From JAGQVA01 sp041391725 (GTDB lineage Bacteria; Bacteroidota; Bacteroidia; J057): 64,000 nucleotides of DNA. Positions within the stretch are counted from its first letter, which is position 1, and each line of letters starts with the position of its first letter. The translations under genes were made by a program, and so were the position numbers. Of the stretch, positions 46,926 through 56,410 are shown one piece after another. Below the pieces are notes generated by a model. It searched no databases, had not been told where the DNA came from, and was given only the letters and a program-made list of their open reading frames with translations. Where the stretch lies: assembly GCA_041391725.1 (NCBI GenBank), contig JAWKNL010000007.1, positions 131,013 through 195,012 on the forward strand, in the 5' to 3' direction.

Positions 46926-47525
46926 ATGCAAAGGATAGGAATCATTTTTTTAGTTCTCATTCTCTTTCTGGGCGGATGTGGCTACTTTACCGGTAAAAAT
47001 AACTACAATCGGATGGTAGAACTTCAGGAACAGGTTGACGCCCAGTGGGGCCAGGTTCAGAATGTCTATCAGCGAAGAGCCGATCTCATCCCCAATATCG
47101 TCGAAACAGCCAAAGGATACGCCGAATTTGAGCAGTCAACCCTCAGCGGGGTTGCAGAAGCCCGCGCAAAAGTAGGCCAGATCACCGTAACGAAGGAAGT
47201 GCTGGAAGATCCGCAGCTGATGGAGCGTTTTTCTGAAGCACAAAACCAGTTGGGGCAGACCCTTTCCCGCCTGCTTTCTGTCGCAGAAAATTATCCTGAC
47301 CTGAAAGCCAATGAAAACTTCCAGGCACTGATTGTCGAACTGGAAGGCAGCGAAAACCGGATTTCCGTTGAAAGAAAGCGGTTTAATGACGTAGCCCGGG
47401 AATACAATACCTACATTAAAAAATTCCCCACCAACATTTTTGCCGGCTTTTTCAACTTCGATGACGTTGCCTATTTCGAGGCACAGGCAGGAAGTGAAAA
47501 TGCACCTAAAGTAAGTTTTGAATAA
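46926..47525 (+). CDS. LemA-family protein
   Basis: The 199-residue protein starts with a lipoprotein-like or membrane helix (IIFLVLILFLGGCGYF, with Cys available for lipidation). The LemA helical bundle follows: NRMVELQEQVDAQWGQVQN, YQRRADLIPNIVETAKG and SENRISVERKRFNDVAREYN then FPTNIFAGFF. Its function is unclear. LemA is regularly encoded just before a TPM-domain protein, exactly as here, with the stop and next start overlapping. Confidence 0.95.
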   Translation: MQRIGIIFLVLILFLGGCGYFTGKNNYNRMVELQEQVDAQWGQVQNVYQRRADLIPNIVETAKGYAEFEQSTLSGVAEARAKVGQITVTKEVLEDPQLMERFSEAQNQLGQTLSRLLSVAENYPDLKANENFQALIVELEGSENRISVERKRFNDVAREYNTYIKKFPTNIFAGFFNFDDVAYFEAQAGSENAPKVSFE

Positions 47526-48370
47526 TGAAAGTCCGAACTCGCGAAACAATGGAAAACACAAACAGTATCCGGAGGATCAGGAAGGTTTTCCATTGTTTCC
47601 TTCTCCCCATGCTCTGGGTATTGCCGGGCCTTTTCACGGGTCTTCAGGCGCAGAGTTTCCCACAGGCACGAGGATTTGTCAATGACTACGAAAATATCCT
47701 CACAGCAGATCAGGAGCAGGAACTGGATGCCTACCTTACCCAATTTGCCGAAAGCACATCCAACGAGATTGCCGTAGCTTCGCTTTCGCTTCCCGAAGGC
47801 GAAACGATTGAAACCTATACTGTCGCGCTGGCCCAAAACTGGGGGATCGGCGGCAAAGACCTCAGCAATGGCGTGCTGATTGCCATTTATCCTCAGATCA
47901 GAAAAATCAGAATTGAAGTCGGTTATGGCCTTGAAGGAGCTATCCCTGATATTGTTGCCACCAATATTATCACCCAGGTCATGCAGCCTGCGTTCAGGCA
48001 AAATGACTACTACGGAGGCATAAACAGTGCCGTGCTGATTCTCGCAGGCGCAGCCAAAGGGGAAATTGACACCGCTCCCTTTCAGAAAAATTATTATACC
48101 CAGCCTTCCCGCGAAAATGCACAGGCTTCGGAAGTTGCCAGAGTTGTCATCGCAATTATCATCATCGTGTTATTTATCATTCTCTCCAATGGCGGGCGCC
48201 GCGGCGGAAGAGGTGGCCGCGGGGGCGGAGGGTTTTTCTACTGGGGCGGCGGCGGATTTGGCGGCGGCTCCGGAAGCAACTGGGGTGGCGGCGGCGGTTT
48301 TGGCGGCGGCGACTTTGGTGGATTCGGTGGCGGCAGTTTTGGCGGCGGCGGCGGTTCGGGCGGATGGTAA
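47525..48370 (+). CDS. TPM-domain (YgcG-like) membrane protein with Gly-rich tail
   Basis: The 281-residue protein carries a signal sequence (HCFLLPMLWVLPGLFTGLQAQ). The TPM domain follows (GFVNDYENILTADQEQELD; GVLIAIYPQIRKIRIEVGYGLEGAIPD), then a membrane helix (VVIAIIIIVLFIILSN) and a C-terminal tail of nearly pure Gly with Phe and Ser. TPM proteins are linked to photosystem repair in plants, with unknown bacterial roles. The ATG at 47525 overlaps the lemA stop; a second ATG at 47552 is also possible. Confidence 0.92.
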   Translation: MKVRTRETMENTNSIRRIRKVFHCFLLPMLWVLPGLFTGLQAQSFPQARGFVNDYENILTADQEQELDAYLTQFAESTSNEIAVASLSLPEGETIETYTVALAQNWGIGGKDLSNGVLIAIYPQIRKIRIEVGYGLEGAIPDIVATNIITQVMQPAFRQNDYYGGINSAVLILAGAAKGEIDTAPFQKNYYTQPSRENAQASEVARVVIAIIIIVLFIILSNGGRRGGRGGRGGGGFFYWGGGGFGGGSGSNWGGGGGFGGGDFGGFGGGSFGGGGGSGGW

Positions 48371-48448
48371 GAAAAGGATTTGTCGGGCAAATATTTCCAA
48401 CTATGGCAATTTTGGCTATATTTGATATTATTCCAAAATCATTGACCT

Positions 48449-49351
48449 ATGCTGGAAGCGATACGCCGGTTTTTTGCAGGAATATTTGGTTTCCCCTCCC
48501 CTACCCATCCACCTGTTGTATCCCCTGAAGATGGCCCCGAAGATGCGGCTGACTTACAGGAAGAAGTTATTATTTTTAGAGAAGATAAACCCGCACCGGA
48601 AGAGCGAAGCCGCGGGATCGGGTTCGAAATCTCGGAAGTTATTGACGCCGACGGAGACGGATCGCACAGTGATTCTCCCGTTTTTGAAATCACTACCCCC
48701 CGGTTCCTCTGGTGTCTCGACAATGGACACGGTCGCCTTCAGGAAGGCAAACGCTCCCCTTTCTTTCAAAACGGAACCCGGTTTGAAGAATGGGAATTCA
48801 ACCGCGACATTGTAAAGAGAATCATGGCCCAACTCGACGCCTGCGGCGTGCAGTATTTCAACGTAGTTCCGGAAGAAGATATTGATGCTTTTACCACTGG
48901 CAGATCGCAACGCGCCAATGCCAAAGTCTCCCCGATGGGGCTGCCCAAAATCTTTGTTTCAGTCCACGCCAATGCCTTCGGCATGAACAACTGGGCCAAC
49001 GGATTTACAGGCATCGAATCATGGTTTTTTCCCGGCAGCAATTCCGGTATGCGCCTCGCCTCGGCTTTTCAGCGCGAGCTCATGAAAAAATTTCCGGACT
49101 GGGCCGACAGAGGCATTAAAAGCCACCAGCCCAATAGCCGGAAAATCTTTACTGTATTAAGAGTGCCGCAAATGCCTACTGTTCTCACCGAAAACGGATT
49201 CTACACAGATCAGAACCAGGCATGGGCTTTGATGCAGGACGAAACACGCCAAAAAATCGCCGATGCCCATGTGGCTGCCATCCTTCAGATAGAAAAGGAT
49301 GGGTATGACAATATCCCCATTTACCGCCCCAATATGATTGTAGGAGACTGA
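48449..49351 (+). CDS. N-acetylmuramoyl-L-alanine amidase (Amidase_3)
   Basis: The 300-residue protein has an acidic N-terminal extension of about 85 residues with no signal peptide, then an Amidase_3 domain. Zinc ligands are His in CLDNGHGRL, Glu in RFEEWEFNRD and His in FVSVHANAF; the catalytic Glu is in VLTENGFYTD. It differs from the toxin-linked amidase at 42-43 kb in having an isolated genomic setting and a cytoplasm-like N-terminus. Its substrate is presumably peptidoglycan or muropeptides. Its last base overlaps the next gene's start. Confidence 0.88.
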   Translation: MLEAIRRFFAGIFGFPSPTHPPVVSPEDGPEDAADLQEEVIIFREDKPAPEERSRGIGFEISEVIDADGDGSHSDSPVFEITTPRFLWCLDNGHGRLQEGKRSPFFQNGTRFEEWEFNRDIVKRIMAQLDACGVQYFNVVPEEDIDAFTTGRSQRANAKVSPMGLPKIFVSVHANAFGMNNWANGFTGIESWFFPGSNSGMRLASAFQRELMKKFPDWADRGIKSHQPNSRKIFTVLRVPQMPTVLTENGFYTDQNQAWALMQDETRQKIADAHVAAILQIEKDGYDNIPIYRPNMIVGD

Positions 49352-49758
49352 TGCACGAATCTTTTCACAATTCAGACAAGCTCTTTGTCTATGGAACCCT
49401 GCTACGGGATACAGAAAATCCTATGTCGGCCTATCTTAAGTCGAAAAGTACTTTTGTCGGGGAGGGTTTTATGAAGGGCAAATTGTTTAAGGTTGATTTT
49501 TATCCCGGCGCGGTTTACCTGCCCGAAAGTCCACAGAAGGTCTTTGGGGAAATCTATCAGATAGAAAACCCGGAAGAGGTATTTGAAGTGCTCGATACCT
49601 ACGAAAATTATACCCCTCAGGCACCGGAACAAAGTCTTTTTACCCGAATCATTGTACCCGTTTTTCATGAAAATCAGACCATCGACTGCTGGATTTATGT
49701 CTATAACCACAGCACAAATGGTCTCAAACAACTGGAATCGGGTTATTTTCTGGAATAA
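49351..49758 (+). CDS. Gamma-glutamylcyclotransferase-like (AIG2/GGCT) protein
   Basis: The 135-residue protein contains LFVYGTLLRD, the YGTL-type motif of the GGCT fold, with FMKGKLFKVDFYPGAV and the acidic active-site region VFEVLDTYENY (catalytic Glu candidate). Members form 5-oxoproline from gamma-glutamyl compounds, though many small ones are uncharacterised. It follows the amidase gene directly (A of ATG shared with the stop) and is followed by a strong terminator. Confidence 0.88.
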   Translation: MHESFHNSDKLFVYGTLLRDTENPMSAYLKSKSTFVGEGFMKGKLFKVDFYPGAVYLPESPQKVFGEIYQIENPEEVFEVLDTYENYTPQAPEQSLFTRIIVPVFHENQTIDCWIYVYNHSTNGLKQLESGYFLE

Positions 49759-49768
49759 AAATTCTGTT

Positions 49769-49808
49769 AAAAAAAAAAACGGCTGCCCATGGACAGCCGC
49801 TTTTTTTT
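49769..49808. terminator. Bidirectional intrinsic terminator
   Basis: A stem cggctg/cagccg (49780-49785 with 49794-49799) is flanked by a run of A on the left and a run of T on the right. It serves both the GGCT gene from the left and the glutamate dehydrogenase gene from the right. Confidence 0.88.
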
Positions 49809-49819
49809 GTGTGCATATT

Positions 49820-51238
49820 TTACGGGAAAATGCCGAGGTCAAGATAGCTGACGGCGATCTTGTCGATTGCGTTGATAAATGCCGCTTTCCTCAGGGTGGA
49901 AACCCCTTTTTCCAGTTTCTTTTCACGGGTCTCGTGGAAAGCCCGGATCATGGTATCCTCCAGTCCGGACTGAACAAGATCGCGTTCATCTGCGCCTTTG
50001 ACGATATTTTTGCGCATCACATCCGAAAGCTTGGAGCCGGTAGCCGCCTCAATGGCCTCTACGAGGCGCTGGTTGTTGAGGGCATCATACCGTTTTTCGA
50101 TTTTTCCGAAGGAAACCCGGGAGAGGTTTTTGAGCCATTCGAAATAGGAAACGGTTACCCCGCCCGCATTCAGGAAAAGGTCGGGAATGACGGTTATTCC
50201 TTTTTCGGAAAGGATACTGGCCGCAGCAGAAGTTACAGGACCATTTGCTGCTTCTCCGATGATTTTGGCTTTTATTTTTGGGGCATTTTCGTCTGTGATC
50301 TGATTTTCAAGCGCAGCGGGAATCAGAATATCGCATTCGTATTCCAGAAGTTCTTTTGAATTTTCGATGGTTTTAGCTCCGGGGAAATTGCGGATGGAAC
50401 CCGTTTCTTTCCTGTGTTTATCCACCTCAGCCACATCCAGTCCGTTGGGGTTGTAAATACCGCCATCATATTCGGCAATGCCGATAATGGTTGCACCTGC
50501 TTCCTGCAGGTATTTCGCCGAATAATAGCCCACATTACCCAGGCCCTGCACGATGACCGTTTTGTCAGAAAGACCGGTACTGAGTCCCAGTTTTTTCATG
50601 TCTTCTGGTACATCTGCTGCTTCCCTTATACCAAAGTAAACGCCCTGTCCGGTTGCTTCGGTACGGCCTCTGATACCCGACTGGGAAAGCGGTTTGCCAG
50701 TTACGCAGGCACCTGCATTTACGGATTCGGGATGAAACGCAGAGTAAGTGTCCATGATCCAGGCCATTTCGCGGGAGCCGGTTCCGTAGTCAGGCGCCGG
50801 CACATCCAGCGCCGGCCCGATGCAGTTTTTCTTGATCAGTTCGTAGGTATAACGCCGGGTAATGCGCTCCAACTCAGAGGTTTTGTACTGCCGGGCATCA
50901 ATCCTGATTCCTCCTTTTGCGCCGCCAAAAGGCACGTTGACGAGCGCACATTTGAAAGTCATCAGCGCCGCGAGGCCGGTAACTTCTGATTCATTTACAT
51001 CCGGAGCATAACGAATCCCGCCTTTGGTGGGCGTCTTGTGATGTGAATGCTGCACCCGGTAAGCCCGGATTACTTCATACACACCTTTCTTTCTGCGAAT
51101 CGGAAAATTAAACTTGTAAATAGAATTGGGCTGTTTGATTTGTTCAATCAACCCGGGATGGTAGTCTGTGTACTGCGCTGCCTCATCAATGAAGCTGCAC
51201 ACTTCACTAAACAGATCAAATTGATGTTTATTACTCAT
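49820..51238 (-). CDS. Glu/Leu/Phe/Val-family dehydrogenase, probably glutamate dehydrogenase
   Basis: The 472-residue enzyme has the substrate domain with the glycine-rich VPFGGAKGGIRIDAR and catalytic Asp in LDVPAPDYGTG, followed by the Rossmann domain (VIVQGLGNVGYYSAKYLQEA). Later text AANGPVTSAAASIL and LLNAGGVTVSYFEWLKN-type motifs is typical of hexameric glutamate dehydrogenases. It catalyses reversible oxidative deamination to 2-oxoglutarate. It is a single intact gene with its own terminator. Confidence 0.95.
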   Translation of the reverse strand: MSNKHQFDLFSEVCSFIDEAAQYTDYHPGLIEQIKQPNSIYKFNFPIRRKKGVYEVIRAYRVQHSHHKTPTKGGIRYAPDVNESEVTGLAALMTFKCALVNVPFGGAKGGIRIDARQYKTSELERITRRYTYELIKKNCIGPALDVPAPDYGTGSREMAWIMDTYSAFHPESVNAGACVTGKPLSQSGIRGRTEATGQGVYFGIREAADVPEDMKKLGLSTGLSDKTVIVQGLGNVGYYSAKYLQEAGATIIGIAEYDGGIYNPNGLDVAEVDKHRKETGSIRNFPGAKTIENSKELLEYECDILIPAALENQITDENAPKIKAKIIGEAANGPVTSAAASILSEKGITVIPDLFLNAGGVTVSYFEWLKNLSRVSFGKIEKRYDALNNQRLVEAIEAATGSKLSDVMRKNIVKGADERDLVQSGLEDTMIRAFHETREKKLEKGVSTLRKAAFINAIDKIAVSYLDLGIFP

Positions 51239-51336
51239 GGGGTGAGGTTAAAAAATAAATCGTGCGCCCCTGCTATTTGAAAGCAGAAACGCACGTTTGA
51301 ATATAGGGATTAACCTAATAGGAACAAATTCAGTTT

Positions 51337-51774
51337 TTATTCCTCCGGATTTTTTTTCTCATCGGGGCTGTCCGGGGTTTCTTCTTCGGTCTCGTCCACT
51401 TCAAAAATGTTGACATTCCATTTCCCACCCATAAACCCTTCTTTAAATTTCTGTTTTTCTTCTTCTGACATTCCGGCCATTTTTTCTTTTATTTTTTCAC
51501 GCCAGGCCGCCCGTCGGGCTTCCCAGTTACCGCTGTGGCAATGATGCCCATGATGGCCACAGCCGCCCCGAAATCCTCCGCCAGTCAAAAACTTACCCAG
51601 AAAAACCAGTCCCAATGCCTGAAGGAATCCGATTACCGGGCCGCCAAACAACGATGGGATCAGGATATTCCACAGGATTTTGACGACAAAACCCGAGATC
51701 AGCATACCGACGATTCCGCCACCCCAGTGATGGCCCCGGTATTTATAATGTTTTTTCTTTCCGTGCTTATGCAT
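51337..51774 (-). CDS. Small His/Gly-rich membrane protein next to an ECF sigma factor
   Basis: The 145-residue protein has a His- and Lys-rich start (MHKHGKKKHYKYRGHHWGGG) and two hydrophobic segments (VGMLISGFVVKILWNILIP; GPVIGFLQALGLVFLGKFL). A glycine/histidine loop with two Cys (GGCGHHGHHCHSG) and a charged C-terminal tail follow. The His/Cys loop could bind metal. No family recognised. It lies 41 bases downstream of the sigma-factor gene and may be its regulator or target; no anti-sigma domain is evident. Confidence 0.7.
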   Translation of the reverse strand: MHKHGKKKHYKYRGHHWGGGIVGMLISGFVVKILWNILIPSLFGGPVIGFLQALGLVFLGKFLTGGGFRGGCGHHGHHCHSGNWEARRAAWREKIKEKMAGMSEEEKQKFKEGFMGGKWNVNIFEVDETEEETPDSPDEKKNPEE

Positions 51775-51815
51775 GACTTATTTTTTTTTGTGATACAAAC
51801 CTGACAGATAGACTC

Positions 51816-52373
51816 TTACAATTCCTCATACAGAGATCGGAGTCTTTCTCTCAGAAATAAAACCGCATACCTTTTCCGGGAGAGTGCCGTGTTGAGGGTT
51901 ACACCTGTTTGTTCGGCAATTTCCTTAAAACTTTTGTCCTCAAATTCGTGCATTACAAAAACCTCTCGCTGCAGCTCCGGCAGTTCTTCCAATGCTTCTT
52001 CCAGCGCGTCAAGGATTACCCCCCGGTCGTAAATGGTGTCAGGCTGACGGGAAAGATCTTTGAGTATGCCTGCCAGCGACAGGTCCTCATCTTCGGTTTC
52101 TCCGTTGCGCTCGTGGAGTTTGTGGCTAAAATTCTCAGGTTTCTTTTTGCGATAGCTGTCGGTGATCCGGTTTCTCGCTACGGTAAACAACCAGGACGTA
52201 ACCTTGTCCAGTGACTCGATGGCATCAAAACTATTGACAAACTGGAAAAACACATCCTGAAGAATATCTTCTGCATCATCCAGATTCGGAACGCGCTTGC
52301 GAATAAAGTCAAATAAACGCGTTCGTTCTTTGTTTACAGTTTCTTTGATAATCAGTTCACCCTGGGCGGTCAT
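51816..52373 (-). CDS. ECF RNA polymerase sigma factor
   Basis: The 185-residue sigma factor has region 2 (NLDDAEDILQDVFFQFVNSF and VTSWLFTVARNRITDSYRKK) and region 4 (EALEELPELQREVFVMHEFE, then SFKEIAEQTGVTLNTALSRKRYAV). Between them is an acidic linker. There is no region 1 or 3, as usual for ECF factors. Target genes are unknown; the downstream membrane protein is a candidate partner. Confidence 0.93.
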   Translation of the reverse strand: MTAQGELIIKETVNKERTRLFDFIRKRVPNLDDAEDILQDVFFQFVNSFDAIESLDKVTSWLFTVARNRITDSYRKKKPENFSHKLHERNGETEDEDLSLAGILKDLSRQPDTIYDRGVILDALEEALEELPELQREVFVMHEFEDKSFKEIAEQTGVTLNTALSRKRYAVLFLRERLRSLYEEL

Positions 52374-52493
52374 GGCTTTCTCCTCAAAAAGTTTTGCTTG
52401 TTTTCCGATAGACGGACATGCAGCGGGGATATTTTAAGGAATTAATATTTTTTTCCTTATACCCGCAATACGAGAGATAAGCCAAATGGTTGA

Positions 52494-53033
52494 TCAATAT
52501 TGCCCTACCATCACCGCCCACGGGCGGTGGATGATGCGCCAGTGGCCGTTGACAAAAATAAGCATATCGTAAGCGCTGCCCAGATACCTGCCGGGCTGAA
52601 TAAATTTGAACCGGTAAAAGGTGAGGCCGGGACTCATATACTGCGCGAGCTCGTGATACCCGCCGGGAAAATTTTTGGCTTCCCCGGAGTATTCCAGCAA
52701 CTCGCTGGTAGTGGCATGCCACAACAACAAATCAGTTTGTGATTTTAGCAGGGGCTGAATGACTATTCCCGCCTGGCGGTCTAGCTTTCGCTGATACCGA
52801 TATACTTTTTTTCCCAGGCTTCCCTCAAAGATATACTCGCAGTCTTCCAGCGTAGGCCTGAGCTCGCGCGTGATGACCCGCCGCTCCTCAAAGTCAGATT
52901 CCAGTATATAATTTAAAAGCTGCCTGGCGCCCTGGACTGTCCCGGGATACCGATCGGTGAAATTTACCTGAGTATGAACCGGCAGGCAACAAAGGATGAG
53001 CAGTGCGAAAAATAATGAACGAAGAAAAAACAT
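52494..53033 (-). CDS. Secreted hypothetical protein
   Basis: From Met 53033 (MFFLRSLFFALLILCCLPVH) the protein has 179 residues with a clear signal peptide; the upstream start at 53066 would put 11 residues before it. The mature part (DRYPGTVQGARQLLNYILES; SPGLTFYRFKFIQPGRYLG; LIFVNGHWRIIHRPW) is not recognisable. The final strand with Trp resembles endings of small lipid- or NTF2-like domains in this genome. A single gene between the sigma factor and QueG. Confidence 0.72.
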   Translation of the reverse strand: MFFLRSLFFALLILCCLPVHTQVNFTDRYPGTVQGARQLLNYILESDFEERRVITRELRPTLEDCEYIFEGSLGKKVYRYQRKLDRQAGIVIQPLLKSQTDLLLWHATTSELLEYSGEAKNFPGGYHELAQYMSPGLTFYRFKFIQPGRYLGSAYDMLIFVNGHWRIIHRPWAVMVGQY

Positions 53034-53130
53034 AGCCCTTTGATAAATAACTGGTATTTTTCCCAAAATAAGGAATCCACCCTAAGGAAAAAAAACATTT
53101 GTCATTCACTTTTATCATACCCTGTGCTGT

Positions 53131-54060
53131 ATGAATACCGAAAATCTCACCCATAAAATCAAACAGGAAGCCTGTCGGCTGGGCTTTGATATGGCTGGGG
53201 TCTCAAAGGCCGGGTTTCTCGAAAAGGAAGCACGCGAACTGGAAACATGGCTCAACGGCCAAAACCATGGGTCGATGCAGTGGATGGAAAACCATTTTGA
53301 CAAACGGGTGGATCCCCGCCTGCTGGTGCCGGGAGCAAAATCTGTGATCAGTGTTATTCACAATTATATGCCCCATGCAGAAGACCGGCAGCCAGTGGGA
53401 GCACCCAAAATTTCGACCTACGCCTGGGGAGAAGACTATCACCATGTGCTGAAAAAAAAGCTTTACGAGTTGTTTCGCTACATTCAGGAAATCGTCGGCA
53501 CAGAAGTTCCCGGAAGAGTATTTGTAGATTCGGCTCCTGTAATGGACAAAGCCTGGGCAAAAAAAAGTGGGCTGGGCTGGATTGGAAAAAACACCAACCT
53601 GATCACTCCCCGGCGGGGTTCATGGTTTTTTATTGGCGAAATTATCCTTGATCTTGAACTGATCCCCGACGGGCCGGTCAAAGACTACTGCGGGACCTGT
53701 ACCCGATGCATGGACGCATGCCCGACACAGGCGCTTCAGCCCTACCAGATCGATGCGACAAAATGTATTTCCTACCTGACCATTGAGCTAAAGGAAAACA
53801 TGCCCGAATCCTGGAAAGAAAGTCTCAGCGGATGGGCCTATGGCTGCGACATCTGTCAGGAAGTCTGTCCGTGGAACCGGTTCTCCCAGCCGCACAAGGA
53901 AGCTGCCTTCAGGCCATTGAGCCATATTGCTGCCTTTGACCGGGAGATGTGGGAGGAAATAGACGAAAAAACCTATAAAAAATTAACCCGCCACTCTGCC
54001 ATGAGCCGGATTCGCTGGGCAAAGATGAAACACAATGTAGATCTGACGAAAAACAACTAA
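53131..54060 (+). CDS. queG: Epoxyqueuosine reductase
   Basis: The 309-residue enzyme performs the last step of queuosine synthesis in tRNA. The N-terminal cobalamin-binding part includes KSVISVIHNYMPHAE and FVDSAPVMDKAWAKKSGLGW. Two 4Fe-4S motifs follow: CGTCTRCMDACPTQAL and CDICQEVCPWN. The length fits the family. It is the only tRNA-modification gene in view and is intact, converging with the HDIG membrane protein gene. Confidence 0.97.
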   Translation: MNTENLTHKIKQEACRLGFDMAGVSKAGFLEKEARELETWLNGQNHGSMQWMENHFDKRVDPRLLVPGAKSVISVIHNYMPHAEDRQPVGAPKISTYAWGEDYHHVLKKKLYELFRYIQEIVGTEVPGRVFVDSAPVMDKAWAKKSGLGWIGKNTNLITPRRGSWFFIGEIILDLELIPDGPVKDYCGTCTRCMDACPTQALQPYQIDATKCISYLTIELKENMPESWKESLSGWAYGCDICQEVCPWNRFSQPHKEAAFRPLSHIAAFDREMWEEIDEKTYKKLTRHSAMSRIRWAKMKHNVDLTKNN

Positions 54061-56304
54061 ACGGATTTCTCTGCACCCACAGCATTGGCCGGATACTGGA
54101 TACGGGAGTGATAAATGCTCAGCAGTTGTTTGTGAATCACCCTCCGGATAACGGCAATATCATTAAAGGTAAGGTTGGAATTTTCGAGTTGATTGTCTTT
54201 GATCTTATAGTCGATGACGCTGTCCACCAATTCTTTCAGCTTTTCAGGTGTGGGATTTTTCATTGACCGGGATGCCGCTTCTATGGAATCGGCAATCATC
54301 AGTGCCGCTGTTTCCTTGGAAAAAGGTTTGGGGCCGGGATAGCGGAATTTCTCTTCAAATTCGGGCGCATCACAACTATTTTCCCTCAGAAATATCCTGT
54401 AAAAATACTCTACCCGGGTAGTGCCGTGATGGGTTTCTATAAACTCAATAATTTCTCTGGGAAGCGAATATTTATGGGCCAGCTCGATGCCCCGTTTTAC
54501 ATGTCCGATAATAATGGCGGTACTTTCCTCACAACTGAGCTGGTCGTGGGGGTTTTGCCCTTCCGACATATTCTCAATAAAAAACCTGTGGTTGACCATT
54601 TTCCCCACATCGTGGTATAGAGCACCCACGTGCGTAAGCAGAGGCATTTCCGCCGATCTCATTGATGGTTGCCTCGGCAATATTGGCGACCTGCAGGCTG
54701 TGGTGGAAAGTACCGGGTGCTTTTCGCGCCAGTTCTTTGAGCAGCGGGTGGTTGGTGTCGAGCAGTTCGAGGTAAGTGAGGTCGGAGGTCAGTCCGAATA
54801 TTTGTTCAAAAAGGAAAATCAGGTTATAGGCAATGATGGTGATGGCCACATTGATCACAAACAACAGGATCGTCCGGTAATTAATATCAGCAAAATTGCC
54901 CTTAGAATACAGATTAAAAAGAATGTAGGAAAGTGTATAGGCAAGGAAAATATAGGCAAGGGTGTAAAAGAATATTTCTCTTTTCCTGAGTTTACGCAGG
55001 CTATATACAGCCACTGTTCCGGCGATCATTTGCACAAACACAAATTCAAGTCCCTGCTGAATCAGCACCCCTCCGTAAAGCGAAACCAATATATTGCAGA
55101 GAAAACCCGTGCGAAGGCCAAAAAAATTGGTGATAAAAATCGGAACAATACAGGCCGGTGCAATATAAATGTACGAAAGATTCAGGTTGGGGCCGATAAT
55201 ATCGGAAAGCCGTTCGGCCAGGTCATTGAGTTTGGTTGCAACCACCATTGCCCCGACAGCCAGCAAAAGTGTAAAAAGAATCAGCCCCAGTTTGGCATTG
55301 TTGAAATAAATGCGCGGGCGGTTTACGCTCAGGTAGGAAAGCAAAATAACGGTAATCACCACAATGATCAGAAGCTGGCTTAATACAATACTAGCCGTAC
55401 TTTGATCTCCCATGTGAAGGCTCTGTTCATGTACCAGCGAACGCAGGATAGCATCCACCGACCGATCCACAATCTCATCTTTAGAGATAATGCGCTCTCC
55501 TTCCCTTACACTTCCATAGACCGGAGAAACCAGAGCCATCTGCGACTCCCGTTCCTGCTGGGTCAGCCGGTCGTCGTAGCGCAGGTCAGGCTGTATGGTC
55601 ATCAGCACAACCCTCCGGATGAGTTCACCTTCTCTGGAGTTGCCATCATAGGGAAGGGCTGAAACAAAATCATTGACCGGCTCAATTCCCAGCAGTAATT
55701 GGGAAAGCGGCCTGTATTCTTCATAGGCACGGGTAAGGCGAATCGAAACCATATCACCCAGCGAATCCGGCAGAACAGAATTGATATATCCCCTGTTCAG
55801 GGTAGCACGCGCCATACCGATACTGGCATCGGCCATTCCCGATTGCCAGGCAACATCAAAAGGCCCTTTTAATTCATCAGGAGACACTTTATACTGACGC
55901 AGGAAAGCGGTTTTCAGCACCGAAGATTCCTGTCCCTCCCCATTTTCAGAAAACGACATTTTTTGAAGCTGGGTCGCGATATTCTGCCATTCGGCCCTGA
56001 TCTTTCGGGAAACTTCGGGCAATACGGCCGAGTCTTTTACAAATACAGGGAGAATCTCTTCTCTGACCCGCTGCTTTTCTTCCAGAATACTGTCCTGAGA
56101 TTTGTATATCGAAAAGGAAAACGGTGCGTACAAATCTGCATCCTGCCAGGGTTTTCCGATTTCATAATGAAATTTCAGCCGCAAAGACCGGGGCATCATT
56201 AAGGTCATCAGGATAATATACACCCCGACAAACGCCACTCTGACAAGGTAACGGCTGTCTCTCAGCCTTCGGTATCTGAAAATATTTCGCCGGCTGTTTA
56301 CCAT
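54057..56304 (-). CDS. 7TM-HDED/HDIG membrane phosphohydrolase (PgpH-like), frameshifted
   Basis: This protein of about 749 residues has one N-terminal helix (YLVRVAFVGVYIILMTLMM), a long extracytoplasmic 7TMR-HDED domain, seven helices (VLSQLLIIVVITVILLSYL onwards) and a cytoplasmic HD domain. The HD domain starts APGTFHHSLQVANIAEA and continues after a break near 54655 as LLTHVGALYHDVGKM and ETHHGTT; one added C rejoins the frames. PgpH-type proteins hydrolyse cyclic di-AMP. All HD ligands (His, His-Asp, His) are recognisable once repaired. Confidence 0.9.
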
Positions 56305-56410
56305 AATTTATTTCCCGTACACAACTTCATCCTGACAAATTTAGTTGAGTTTGTAGGTCAAATGTACTTATTTTGAAGGTTTTCAGTAGAATAAAATTTT
56401 ATTTTCAATC

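Noticed and set aside
48449..49351. Second amidase as another toxin-immunity system
   Set aside because: It has no RHS or export domain, sits among core genes, and its downstream neighbour is a GGCT-like enzyme, so an ordinary cellular role is more likely.
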